From: Diphasiastrum complanatum
Lineage: Eukaryota > Streptophyta > Lycopodiopsida > Lycopodiales > Lycopodiaceae
Assembly (NCBI GenBank): GCA_029204225.1
Contig: CM055096.1
Coordinates: forward strand, 69,773,444-69,837,443
Length of the DNA stretch: 64,000 nt
Reading direction: 5' to 3'
The position numbers and the translations under genes were made by a program. This document shows, piece after piece, positions 21,280 through 33,104 of this stretch (position 1 is its first letter; each line of letters opens with the position of its first letter). Below the pieces are notes generated by a model. That model ran no database searches, was not told the DNA's origin, and saw only the letters and a list, made by a program, of their open reading frames with translations.

Positions 21280-21650
21280 CACAGTAAGTCATAATCGTTA
21301 CTCAAGATATACAAATTTTCTTCTTTGTGTGCATAGAGGATTTCATTGGAATTCCCATCAAAAATAGTACATCGACTAGCAGTAAACAAAGCTCTATAGC
21401 CTTGATCAGTGATCTTGCTAATAGATAATAAGTTCTTTGTTAACTTGGATACATAAAGTACACCATTTAGCTGTCTAGTGATGTCGTCAAGGAACTACAG
21501 TCGAGTGGAGCCTTGGCCTTCAACCTTGTGTAAGCTTGAGTCGCCGAAGAAATTGTACTTTGAATTTGTTGCTGTGAGAGTAGAGAAAAGCTTCTTACAT
21601 GGTGTCATGTGTTGTGAAGCACCTGAATCAGGATACCATTAACATGCCTA
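21280..21650 (-). mobile_element. Ty1/copia protease fragment, family 1 element B
   Basis: Minus-strand protease with PDSGASQHMTPCKKLFSTL (DSGA at 21618-21629), then LNGVLYVSKLTKNLLSISK and ENLYILSNDY, the usual protease to pre-integrase transition. One stop interrupts the frame. It lies between LTR copy B and the RNase H of the host copia, in the same orientation; gag is deleted. Confidence 0.82.
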
Positions 21651-21724
21651 CTTGGTTGGTCTTGTACCATTAGCGCCTTATTATCCTTTTAAGAATTCTT
21701 GACAGAGTCAGAACCTCCGTCTCT

Positions 21725-22888
<1,164 letters not shown>

Positions 22889-24436
22889 GCTTCCTATAGA
22901 GAGTAATGTCCTCGAAGGATCTTTCATTACCTCTCATAGTTAGCTTTACATTTGACTCCATAGGTGTATCACAAGATTTTGCATCTACCATATGAAATCT
23001 TTTTAGAATAGAATTAGCATACTTCTCTTGACAAATGAAAGTAGATTGAGAAGATCTAATCACTTCTATTCCTAAAATGTAATGCAAATTACTTAGATCA
23101 TGTGCCTCAAATTCCTTCTTAAGAGCACTCTTGATACCTCCACATCTTGATTGTTTTCACCACCCAAGATGATATCATCCACATAGATTAGCAAGATGGT
23201 AACATCATTTCCAACAAACCTATAATAAAGTGAATGATCATACTCACTCATAAAAAAGCCCTGAGAGAGTAAAAATGTGTTAATCTTAGCATACCAACTC
23301 CTTGGTGCTTGCTTAAGGCCCTACAAACTCTTTTGTAGTAGACACCCATGATCTGGGTTTGTAGATGAAATGTAGCTCTCGAGTTGCTCCATGTACACTT
23401 CCTCCTCAAGATCACCATTCAAAAATGCATTTGTAATGTCCAATTGCCATAGATCCCATCCATAAAGAGTAGCAAGAGAGATGATGACCCGAATTCTTAC
23501 CAAAGGTTTCATCATAATCAATCCCATGTTCTTGAGCGTATCCTTTTGCCACCAACCTTGCCTTGTACTTGTTGATAGATCCTGTCTTCACTTTGAAGAT
23601 CCATTTGCATCCAATAGCTTTCTTGTCCTTAGGTAACTCTACCAATCTCCATGTTCTATTCTTCATAAGAGCTTGATTATTCAATATCCATTGCTTGGAT
23701 CCACTCCTCATTGTTCCTTGCTTCATCTACACATGTAGGTTCATCAAAAGAGGTTAGGAAAGCAAAATAATTTCCAGCAACTACTTGCTTACCCTTTTCA
23801 TAATAAGTGATCCTTGAAGGCTTTTGTCTTTCCCTTGATGTTCTCCTTGGCTTTAAACTTGATTATGGTCCTTCATCATCACCATCCAAAGTAGGATCCT
23901 TTACATCAACATCAAGAATGGTAGATCCATCCACATCACCATCAATAATGCTTAAAAATACTTTTGGAATGTTCCTCTAATAAAAAATTGACATCTCTAC
24001 CAACATTCACCTTGTTAGTAGAAGGAATGTAAACCTTGTAGGCTTTACTCACCTCACTATATCCAACAAATATATCTTTCCTTGACGATGGATCCTCCTT
24101 GGTCCTATCCTCAAGAGTTATGTTGACATAGCATGTGCATCCAAAAGTTCTAAGAAAGTTGACACTCGGCCTCCTCTTGAATAGCATCTCAAAATATGTC
24201 CTTCCATCCAAAATAGCTATTGCACAAGAAATTAGCACACAACAAAGCTTGATCCTAAAATGGCTTATCAAGGTTAGCACTTAACGTCATGGCTTTAGCA
24301 CTTTCACATAAAGTCCTATTCTTCCTCTCAGCCACTCCATTTTGTTGTGGGTCCTTGGTGTTGTATACTCCCTCTTGATCCCATGCTCATTACAAAAAGC
24401 CTTGAACTTGGTAGATGTGTACTCTCCACCATTGTC
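22889..24436 (-). mobile_element. Ty1/copia integrase-reverse transcriptase fragment (family 2 host element)
   Basis: From the right on the minus strand: integrase core DNGGEYTSTKFKAFCNEHGI and KREYTTPRTHNKME (24436-24290); integrase C-terminus with FLRTFGCTCYVN, KDIFVGYSEVSKAYKVYIP (24280-23942); reverse transcriptase with NRTWRLVELPKDKKAIGCKW, KARLVAKGYAQEHGIDYDET (23726-23412), YVDD at 23174-23185, and LHYILGIEV through LTMRGNERSFEDITLYRKLL. Several frameshifts separate the pieces, so it is defective. It is cut at 24437 by a G-rich block and at 22888 by LTR copy B. Its remaining RNase H and 3' LTR are at 20270-21172. Confidence 0.94.
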
Positions 24437-24545
24437 ACAAAGGGGGGTGGGGATTAGTGTACTCCCATACCCCTCCCCCATTTTTTTTTCAATTTTTTTT
24501 TTTTCAAGATGGGGGCCCAAAGAAATATTGGGCCCCCTTTTCACT
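24437..24545. repeat. G/C-rich block with poly-T and GGGGGCCCAA hairpin
   Basis: Starts at the point where the copia integrase is broken. It holds CCCATACCCCTCCCCCAT, T9 and T12 runs, then GGGGGCCCAA-AGAAATA-TTGGGCCCCC, a perfect 10-bp stem with a 7-base loop at about 24513-24539. CCCCTC/ACTCCC-type sequence recurs inverted at the right edge of the window (63968-64000). Confidence 0.7.
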
Positions 24546-27000
24546 CAATCTAAGTCAATAAAAACCGTTTTTGAAGGGCTTGACAAAAGCCAGATTATTT
24601 TTATTTATAATTTAAATGTAGGCCTTGTCATATCATCATTACTATGGGTTAGAGAAGTAGAGTTAGAGGAGAGTTAGTGGGTGGGTTAAAATTTGGAGAT
24701 CTAATTTACACCATTGGATGTGCCATGTCATATGGACCATTCCATCTCAATTGTCACTCTTTCATTGGTACACATGGGTGTTTTGCTAGTGATCTACTGT
24801 AGGGGACACTGATGGCGAGGAATTCATGGTGTGCTCATTTGGGAGTACATGATGGCATTACAGCAGGGGGCCAGTTTTGGACATTGGCATTGATGGGGAG
24901 GCATCTATCATCACGGGCGTGGATAAGCTATCTATAGCTTTCATGCAGTTGGCTGTATTTGCAGGAGTCTAGGCTTGGCACAGGTGTTGGAATTTCCATG
25001 GTTCAGATCCAAAGGTGGTAAGATCAGGAAGCCTAGAGGGAGTCACTCAGAGCCATATACCTCAGTACAATCATGGACACAGTGGTCTTGGGATCCCATG
25101 AGCGGCGACGGATATGCTTGTGTCGGCATGGTGTCGAGTGGCACATAGCTAGGGAGAGTGAGCAAATGCTAGGAGCCAGGTGGAACAAGTGATGCTTTGG
25201 AGTTCGGCTTGTCTAGCAGGATGGTGACCAGGATCGGAGACATCAGGTGGGCATAGTATGTGGATGACGAGTCCATTGGGGTGGCACTCAGGGAGATGCT
25301 ACAGTTGCTCAAGTATGACATGTCATTTGATGTGTGGACGATGTTCTTCAGCTGGTGCATCATGTGTGACCTAGGGATGGGTCAAGCCTACTTGGAGGTA
25401 GGTGGCATGGAGTGTACCCGAGGTGGTACATATCCTGAGGGCATGGAGTGCATTACGGGGTGATGTGGATCCAGCATGCCCATGGTTGTGAGCCAGCAAG
25501 GATGGAGATGGTTGCTCAGGGAGTGACAGCTGATACTTTGGCGAGTGATCAGGTGAGCTGCATGGTTATATGCACGGTAGTCTCCAGGTTGGCGTCACAT
25601 GTTGTTTCTATCCATCATCTTTTAGTAAGCAGGATGCAGCTTTTGGTTAGATCCAGTTGGAGTCTAGTTGCACTACAGGTGGACAGATTCTTGGGGAGCT
25701 ATCAACGGGTAATGGATACTTGGTGATCATATGGTACAAGGTACAAGGTTCTGGAGCTATCCTACCTGATATGCTATGGATCATGGGTGAGTTATTCATC
25801 ACGATAGTGTATCTAGTTTGCATTTGCTTTGGCTTGGACGCTATGATGGATGTGTTGGTGAGATAGGCTCCTTGGTGGGAGGCCTATAGACTGGTCAAAT
25901 TAGAGTTGGCAACGTCAAGCATGGAAAGTTGAACCTACATGGGATGTAGGACAGGTAGATCATCATCAGTATCTCTGGGAGGTGGGCGAGCTACTCAGGT
26001 ATAGCCTATGATGAGATTTGTGTACATTCATTCATTGAGTCCTTGTTGGTAGACTCTTGTGCTTGGAGCATGGGGAATGGATGGGGATCAGCTTTCAGGG
26101 CTTATTGGACAGGATGTCAGGGCAAAGCTGCTTGGAGCATAGTTTTGTTTAGGAGATACATCAGGGTTGAGGCTTGGAGCGCTCATTGGTTCGAGATGGT
26201 TGATCTTGGATGATGTATGAGGACATCTATGTGATATGCTTGGACGTGAGGGCATCTTGGTACAGGTGCAGGCCATGGTCGAGGACCTGATTTGATGACC
26301 AGTGGTGTAGCAGCAGATCTATAGGTGGCACAGGTGTTGGTACGACAGGATACCACTTATGGACAGGCCTTGGTCATGTATTTGACGCTTTATCATTTGT
26401 GCTGGTTTGCATGAGTGTGTGTGGGCTTGCATGTTGCCTTGTCACGGGAGTCTAGATCTGAGTCGGAGTAGTATATGATTGTGCATTTGCTACGTCAGAA
26501 ATAAAGTAGTCATTTTATGCTCATTGACTCGTCATTGTCTACTAGCTGTCTATCTGGTGAGGGTGCAATCTTATGGTGGCAATAAGATTTCCTCAGGTTG
26601 AGCCTCAGTCGCTCATTTATGTCAGCTTTACAGGGTTTGTGCTTTGTAAGTGCCTGATAGGATGTCAGCCTAGCTAGATGGAGGATGTCAGCCTAGCTAG
26701 ATGGATGATGTAAGTCTCATGGTGCCAGTGGGATTTCCTCAGTTTGAGCCGTGTCGCTCATGTGGTCCACTTGTGTTCAAGTCGGATTGGGGACGAGTCA
26801 GTTGGTCGAGAGTACAGTAGACTCTCTATATGAGCATTGTGTTTACATGATACTTTGTGTGCCAAACCTGGTGGTTTGATGGTGTGCTTGAGTGTGAGTC
26901 AAGTACAGGATAGCAGGGGTATGCATAACATCTTTTGGACACTCCAGACGCTGCTGCAATATATTTCTTTACTCCTACTGCATTTGAGCTTAAAAGAGAG
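24546..27000 (+). mobile_element. Internal region of a gene-poor LTR element (inferred)
   Basis: About 2.4 kb, richer in G than its surroundings, with only short open frames. It leads into a polypurine tract (TTAAAAGAGAG, 26990-27000) and a 3' LTR, so I infer the inside of a plus-oriented LTR element that has lost or never had coding capacity. A 23-bp unit, GATGTCAGCCTAGCTAGATG plus three bases, is tandemly doubled at about 26658-26704. No gag or pol motif could be confirmed and no 5' LTR was found. Confidence 0.4.
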
Positions 27001-27471
27001 TGTTAAGAATCAAATTTGATCTGATATGTTTATTGTAAGCTTGAAATGCAGTATTGTAATTAACTGTACATATCTTCAGTTAATTAGGATTTACAGTTTT
27101 TGGTTGTTATCGGGACGTGACCCACTATTGTCATATCAGTCGGGCACTGATCCCGTAGACGGCTACTTGGGTTAGCCGAGTAGCCACACGTAGGAAAAAT
27201 TAGCCTGCACAGAGCTATATACAGTACTTGCTATACTCAGGTGCATGTCCTGAGTTTGTCGGTCGAATTTGGCCATATCAGGCCCGACCTTAGTTTGGCA
27301 GGTGGTAGGCCAATTTTAGGACACCTATCCTTTCATGCAGTTGGGACTTTTACTATATGTACAGTTTTCTCTTTGTAATCAATAGCTTTTGTTGTGCCAT
27401 CTTTGAGAGCTTGTGAGGAGCGTCTATGGTAATTGATTGATGTGATCTGCATACTGCACTAGATCCTAACA
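27001..27471 (+). repeat. LTR (family 4), 471 bp
   Basis: Begins TGTTAAGAATC immediately after the polypurine tract and ends AGATCCTAACA; the ends form TGTTA...TAACA. A TATATACAG at about 27211 could be its TATA box. The five bases after it, AGATT, would be one target-site copy. Confidence 0.75.
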
Positions 27472-28500
27472 AGATTTTAACAGTTTCTTATAGCACACAA
27501 ATTCACTTTCTACAAAGAGTACTTTGATTTTCCACCAAAAAATCAAAGTGTGGGGTTTCTCAGCTTTCCTAAGCAAAAATCAATCTTTCTTGCAGCTTCT
27601 TGTTGAGGCCGCCCTCTTGTTGTTTATCAACTGGAGTTTCTGACATGCCAAATGATGCTATATTCACTACACACTTTTTCGATTTGCTTCAAAATTTCTT
27701 GTTCTTCTCGCAACAAACCTGGCTCTACAATATTTCTTGTAGAATTTACTCAAACTCATTGTTCAGCAAAGCCCTTCTCTTCCAAGAATATGTGCATTAC
27801 CTTGAGTATTTAATATGTCATTTAGACAACGATTCTCCCAACAATCAATCACTGATTGCCGCTACTCGGGCTCTCATACCAAGTTCACAATTTTCGGATT
27901 GACATAAATAGTTAACCACGTGGATTCATCAGAGAAAGAGAAAAGCTCTCTAGCAAACTCCCACACCCAACTGTATTTATTAAAATCACAATGAGAAAGT
28001 TGAATGCTTGTGAATGATTCACTGTCGAAAAGGTGGCGGTTGATGATTGAATGATCGGATGTCCATAGGAGAAGCTCTAGATCGCTCATAGATGAATACT
28101 CTTAAGTTATTGGCAGCGGAATGTGATAGCGTGAGCTTGCTACTGGATTGATATTGTGTCAGATAGCTAGTAAGATTGAAGAGAGATTAATCAGTTTATC
28201 AATACAAGAATAGACTATAGTGTGAGACAAAATTGCACTCGTGATTGAAACAAAATTAATCTGAATAGATTAGCGTACAAAATGTGTAAAGTGCACACTT
28301 CTGGCTACACAAGTTTTACAAAGCTTCACACACTGATCGTTGATTCTTGATTCTTTCTTATTGATCTATCTACTGATATATACAGTTGAATGATCATTGT
28401 AGATCAATGACTAAGTACAATATAATTATACATCTTTACTAGTTCTACTTGATTAGTCCTATGTTAAAAAGCAGTCGTTGTAGATAGTAATGAGAATATA
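27472..28500. other. Non-coding; possible LTR leader with tRNA-Met primer complement
   Basis: GCTCTCATACCA at 27870-27881 differs by one base from the complement of the plant copia primer site, so a minus-oriented element could have its leader at 27472-27869 and an LTR from about 27882. The LTR does not start cleanly with TG. The leader contains AGGCCGCCCTC, related to the GC motif at 1587-1790. No coding sequence is recognisable. Confidence 0.35.
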
Positions 28501-28529
28501 CATAGTAGATAAATTATCAATGTCATCCT

Positions 28530-28690
28530 TTGATTGCGACATGGGTCGGAATGGTCGACATTCTAAAAATAAGTGCCTAGTCAAAATAAGTGTCGAATCA
28601 AAACAAGTATTGGGTCGAAATAGGTGTTGGATTGAAATAGGTTCGAGTCGATTCGATCCATCAACCTAGGCCAGGATTGAAATCTATTTC
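28530..28690. repeat. Degenerate 17-18 bp tandem repeat
   Basis: Four to five units such as TGGGTCGAAATAGGTGT, TGGATTGAAATAGG and GTCGAATCAAAACAAGT. TCG recurs, changed to TTG in one unit. Similar in style to the TTGGGTCGGATTTTTACCA units near 62.0 kb. Confidence 0.65.
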
Positions 28691-29790
28691 GATGTTCTGA
28701 GATTGAGAACAGAGAGGGAAAATGACGACGATGCAGGGAGGAATAGGTGAAGAGGGAGGACGAAAGGGTGGGGTCTCAACCAGAAAGATCGAAGGGCGAG
28801 ACCAGAGAAATATGAATCGGAATGGCACACAAAGCTAAGCCTGGTTTTGGACAAGGAAAGGATAGAGGAAGGAAGGACTTGGCAAGGAGGGACGTGGACC
28901 AACTGAGTAAGAGAACAAAGGCCTTTGGTGGCTAAGGAAAGGGAAAGGCGAGGATGAAAGCAGAAAAGGGGCTGCGCATTCGGCGGAAAAAGAGAAGAAG
29001 TCCAAATGGATTCCAAGGAAGGGAGGGTGTAGTCATCTCTCCAAGAGAGGACGGAGCGAAGGTGAAGCAAAAAGTGCTCCAGGTTAGTCAGAACAAAAGG
29101 ACCTTTGAACTTAAAGGAGCAACCAAAAGCCAGTATACCCGCAAGACTAGGAGGAGGTCAGAACATGAGGGGTATTGCCGCGGAAGAAGCCATCAAAGAA
29201 AGAAGAAGAGCATGCCAATGCTGACGGGGGAGAGCGAGGGACGAAAGTTGACGAAGGACCAGAGAACGATTTTTAACAGCAGGGTCAAGTATGCCAAGGC
29301 CTCCATCTTTAGTAGGAGCCGTACAGACAAACCAAGGAAGAAGAGGACATTTCCTTGCCCAGAGAAAGCGGCGGAGGGCCTTAGCAAGAGAGTCATGCAA
29401 GGCCCGGGTGGAAGAGAAAAAGACCGGCAGCGCGGAGAGGATATGGCGGACAATTAAAACCCGGGAGGGAAAGGACATAAAATGAGGGTCCCAATTGGCA
29501 AGCTTGTCAGAAAAAGAGCGAAGGAACCACTGAGCACGTTGGGCTGAAAATAGATGAATACCGAAAGGAATGCCCAAAAGGCGGGTGACCGTAACATGGG
29601 GAACAATACGAAGACCAAGAGAGGAAACCCAAGTTGGCACAATAGTGTGAATAACATGGAGCTCAGATTTCCGAGTGTTAAGATGGGAGGATGAACAATA
29701 ACAGAATTCTTGAAAGAGAGATAACAAATGGAGAGCATGAGGTTCATAGAGGAGGGAGAGGAGGGTGACATCATCAGCAAAGAGTTACAT
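28690..29790 (-). mobile_element. LINE reverse transcriptase fragment
   Basis: The minus strand is open from 29784 to 29158 and starts with LFADDVTLLSLLYEP, where FADD (29781-29770) is the catalytic motif of non-LTR reverse transcriptases. It continues LLGIPFGIHLFSAQRAQWFL, FLRSFSDKLANWDPHFMSFP, ALRRFLWARKCPLLPW and TKDGGLGILDPAVKNRSLVL, the conserved post-catalytic region of plant LINEs. Beyond 29158 the similarity decays through frameshifts toward 28690. The palm motifs before FADD and the endonuclease are absent, so the copy is truncated in the middle of the reverse transcriptase. It is the least decayed LINE piece here and is related to that at 31580-32350. Confidence 0.9.
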
Positions 29791-30406
29791 CAACTAATTT
29801 TGAACTATTGATAAATTCATTTTAAAACATGGATTTGATAAATTTTTAATGTTTGACCTTGTTAATACCGAATAGTAGAATATCTCAAGACAATATCCAA
29901 TTGAAAAACACAACAATCTCATTCCTGCTGTGAATTTTAGTAAGCATACTTTACATAGCTATCAAAAAATGGCATGAATCAAAGTATAGTTCTATGGGAT
30001 TTACTTCAAATATGGTTTCAAGTCTGACAAGTAATTTTTTCAAATATTTTTCATTTGGACACGAATAAAAAAAGAATACTAATTCCTTTTGCTAATCATT
30101 TTCGCTTGTGTTGCACATACTTGAAACATGAATATTGAAATTTGAACACATGTGCATCACATGAGCCTCCAAACTTAAAATTGCTCAAAATAATGCCTCA
30201 ATATTATGCTTGTGTGGGGTGGTCCCAAAATACCAAGAGAAAATGAGGCCTTGAACTTATGGGGGGAGACAATATCACGACCTTGTAGAGTTCCAAAAAG
30301 TGTTATTGTCAATTTTTGTAGCAAGGTGCTATGCAAGCGAATCCACATTTGCCAACGTTGAACAAACTAACACAGAAAGTCACTATCTCCCCCCAAGTGA
30401 TTACAA

Positions 30407-30407
<1 letters not shown>
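29791..30407. other. No recognisable gene
   Basis: AT-rich sequence; no domain, RNA or repeat recognised. Confidence 0.5.

Positions 30408-30487
<80 letters not shown>
30408..30487. repeat. Compound microsatellite (GATT)n-(GA)n
   Basis: About six to seven GATT units pass directly into about 26 GA units, consistent with one tract seeding the other. Confidence 0.98.
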
Positions 30488-30490
<3 letters not shown>

Positions 30491-30611
30491 GATTGTGGAC
30501 AAAAGGCAATTAGTGTATTTTCATTGGGCCATGTGTGCCAAATTCATCGACGAAGGCAACTAACTGACGAGCAGATAAGTGTGCAAGTTCAAGAAAGAGA
30601 AAGAACGTGAC

Positions 30612-30613
<2 letters not shown>

Positions 30614-30664
<51 letters not shown>

Positions 30665-30666
30665 GA
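30614..30666. repeat. (GA)n microsatellite with one interruption
   Basis: GA repeat broken once by GGG near 30653, only ~125 bases from the previous one. Confidence 0.97.
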
Positions 30667-30697
30667 TTGAGGTTTGGCTTCAATCATCGATGAATGT

Positions 30698-30856
30698 ATT
30701 TCTACCATCATTTGTTGGTGTTTCTGGCAATGGTTCTCTGCAGCAGATTCATTTGAATTCGTTTTGGATCAATGGTATTTTCTGCCATCATCCACTGGTG
30801 TTTCTGAGGAATTGTTTTCTGCAGTAGATTCCTTTGAATTTGCTTTGGATCAATAA
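30698..30856 (+). repeat. Two-copy tandem duplication, ~79 bp unit
   Basis: Each unit contains TTGGTGTTTCTG or CTGGTGTTTCTG, TTCTCTGCAGCAGATTC or its variant, and TTTGGATCAAT. The frame is open across both copies (repeated FSA-DSFEF-LDQ), but the start is arbitrary and no known domain is present, so I list it as a repeat and not as a gene. Confidence 0.8.
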
Positions 30857-31579
30857 TATTTCGTAGGAGCAGAACATTTCTTGGATCTATTTTGAATCAT
30901 AATGTTTTTTGGAAGCAGCTTTGATTACCGAGTGTAGTAGCTTTGATGATGATATGAATAGCTTGTGAGTTGAGCATTTTTCGCAATGTTTCTCATTGAA
31001 ATGCCACCTTCGTGAACCAATTCATTTATGTCTGAAATTTTGCCACAAAGTGCAATCTGTGACTTGAAATTCTTTTTTTGGAAATTCAAGTTTTAGTATT
31101 GTTTTTTCAGATCTAGGGCTAGGGTTGATTTAGGAGTAGGATTAATCACAAATTAAGTTCTTCGCAAACCTCTCTAACTAATAGTAGTCTTTAATACACA
31201 AGCTAAGTCTGTTAGCTTGAAGTGAAAAAAGTGTAAAAAGATCAAGATGATCATCAATTGCATTCACACCATATTGTCTTCGTCATCAAGAGTGAGTAGA
31301 AGACCAAGCTCTTCATCCTATATTTTGGTAGAGTCACAAATTTGACATTGTCACTCTTCAGTTTGTATATTTATCCATCATCCACATTCACAAGTGGTGG
31401 TTCATGCGATTTGATATATTTTGTAAATTATGTCTTTGTGAAACCAACTTTGGGTATTGCCATTGACGATAAGGGCTTGCGAGAACCAAACTATTTCTTT
31501 GAAGTGAATGGTATCTTGTTTAGTTCTATAAAGTTGCTTTAAGCAAAGAGGGTATTAGCCAGAGCTTTAGTTGTGGGGC

Positions 31580-32350
31580 AGCCTATAAACTTGTAACTAC
31601 CAGCAAAAGACAGAAAATGATGGAAGTCAAGGAGAATAAGAAGGGGTGCGAGGATTCATAAAACAGAGAGATAGACAAGAAAACTCTTGTTCCAGTGTCG
31701 ATCTGAATAGCAGAAAGTTTCCTATAAATGAGAACCTGATATTTACTGCGATTACAAATTTCCCAACTAAGCAAGCTTTTGCTATTGTTCCACATAGACC
31801 TCTTCAAAGATGTAACAGAATACTCAACAAGAATCTTACCTCATATGAAAAAAGGTAAGCGACACCAATTTGCTTAAAAACAATAACCCTATCCGTGAAA
31901 CTTAGTTGCGAAGAGCTCCACCTGTTGATCTTCTTCTAAAACAACTGCATGAACCAACAAGTTTTTGGGCTAGTGGTGAGGTTGATGCCAAAAGGAGACC
32001 CTAGCCATCTCGTCATTCTACCATGAGAGGTTATAAGGATTCCGCTATGAGAGAGCTAGGAGGGAGGCAAGTCATGTTGGATACAAAAGATCTTTGACTT
32101 ATGGCTATTGAGGACAGAGTTAGAGCAAGAAGCAAGACGATGCAAAATCCGAAGTAGATGATTGAAGGAACCTTCTTAGGGGTCTAAAAAAGGGTAATGT
32201 CATCAGCGTAAAAGATTCCATGTAGCAAGCCATGATGGGTATGTGGAGGACAGATGTGTCCAATGATCGAGGTAAGCAAGGCAATGAACGGTGTATAAGT
32301 GTGTATAGTCTATTAGAGAGAGGTCAATGAGAGTGACGATCTTAGAGAGC
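31580..32350 (-). mobile_element. LINE reverse transcriptase fragment, second copy
   Basis: On the minus strand YADD (32210-32199) sits in GIFYADDITLF, preceded by TPFIALLTSIIGHICPPH-like sequence, where the SPLLF-x-x-LD region would be. Downstream, after a frameshift, come WLGSPFGINLTTSPKTCWF and KKINRWSSSQLSFTDRVIVF, which align with the LGIPFGIHLF and KLANWDPHFMSFPSRVLI segments of the LINE at 28690-29790. Several stops and shifts; further decay to 31580. Same family and orientation as the other, about 2.4 kb apart, but too diverged to be a simple duplication. Confidence 0.8.
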
Positions 32351-33104
32351 TTCTTCATCCATTTTAAGAGAGAGCACAATAGAAAATGTAATGTTGATGT
32401 TCATCGTTGGGTCACGACTTAGTCTCCTATCTTTTAAAATTATTTTTGCAACAAAGAGTAATTTCAACAAGTGGCTTACTAAGGGCCATCTCCAAAAGAT
32501 CTAAATATCAAGAGAAATGAAACCTTATGAGAGAACCAGACTAAAACTCAATGCTGCATCAATACACAATATAGTCCCAACATCATCACAATCCTGGCCA
32601 CTGAGAGTGTGAACATTTATATTTGATAATGTGGCCCATTGACATAACCAGATAGATGGTTTACGAAAACCAATAGCAAAATTCTGTGATTGTTTCAAAT
32701 GAATTGCATCTCTTTTTGGCTCACGGCCAATACAACATACAATATAGATAAAGTTGATACAGGGATCAACTCTTTGACATCTTCAATCAAACATTCCAAA
32801 AAAATACAAAATCCCAACTTAATCACCATTTGTAAAAAATCTAATGTAGGACACTCAATCTTAAAAACCAAAGCCTCATAAAAAAGAAACACAATAGAGA
32901 CAAGGACCTTATGCTGTCCTATCCCTTCACAAAAAACTTGTGTTGCAACTCTCCTTTATGATCAATGAGAAGCCAATGAACAATGATAACAGGGAACTAG
33001 AGGGGAACTCTCTGCACTGGGATGATGTTCATGGGTAGCGTACAGAAAACTTTGTAACAAAGAATCGTACATGTCACTGTCAAACCTAATTGTTGGAAGA
33101 GAGA
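32351..33104. other. RanBP1 3' flank and intergenic sequence
   Basis: No gene. The 3' UTR and polyadenylation site of the gene ending at 33105 (minus strand) must lie here; AATGAAC/AATGAGA-type sequences occur near 32970, but no canonical AATAAA stands out. Confidence 0.4.

Noticed and set aside
25240-25400. A YVDD followed by SIGVALREMLQLL on the plus strand, looking like a copia catalytic site
   Set aside because: Preceded by a stop and followed by no DLGEAKYYLG-like or other reverse-transcriptase block, so probably chance.
28954-29485. Plus-strand open frame of 167 codons rich in Arg and Lys
   Set aside because: It is antisense to the LINE reverse transcriptase, which has clear motifs on the minus strand.
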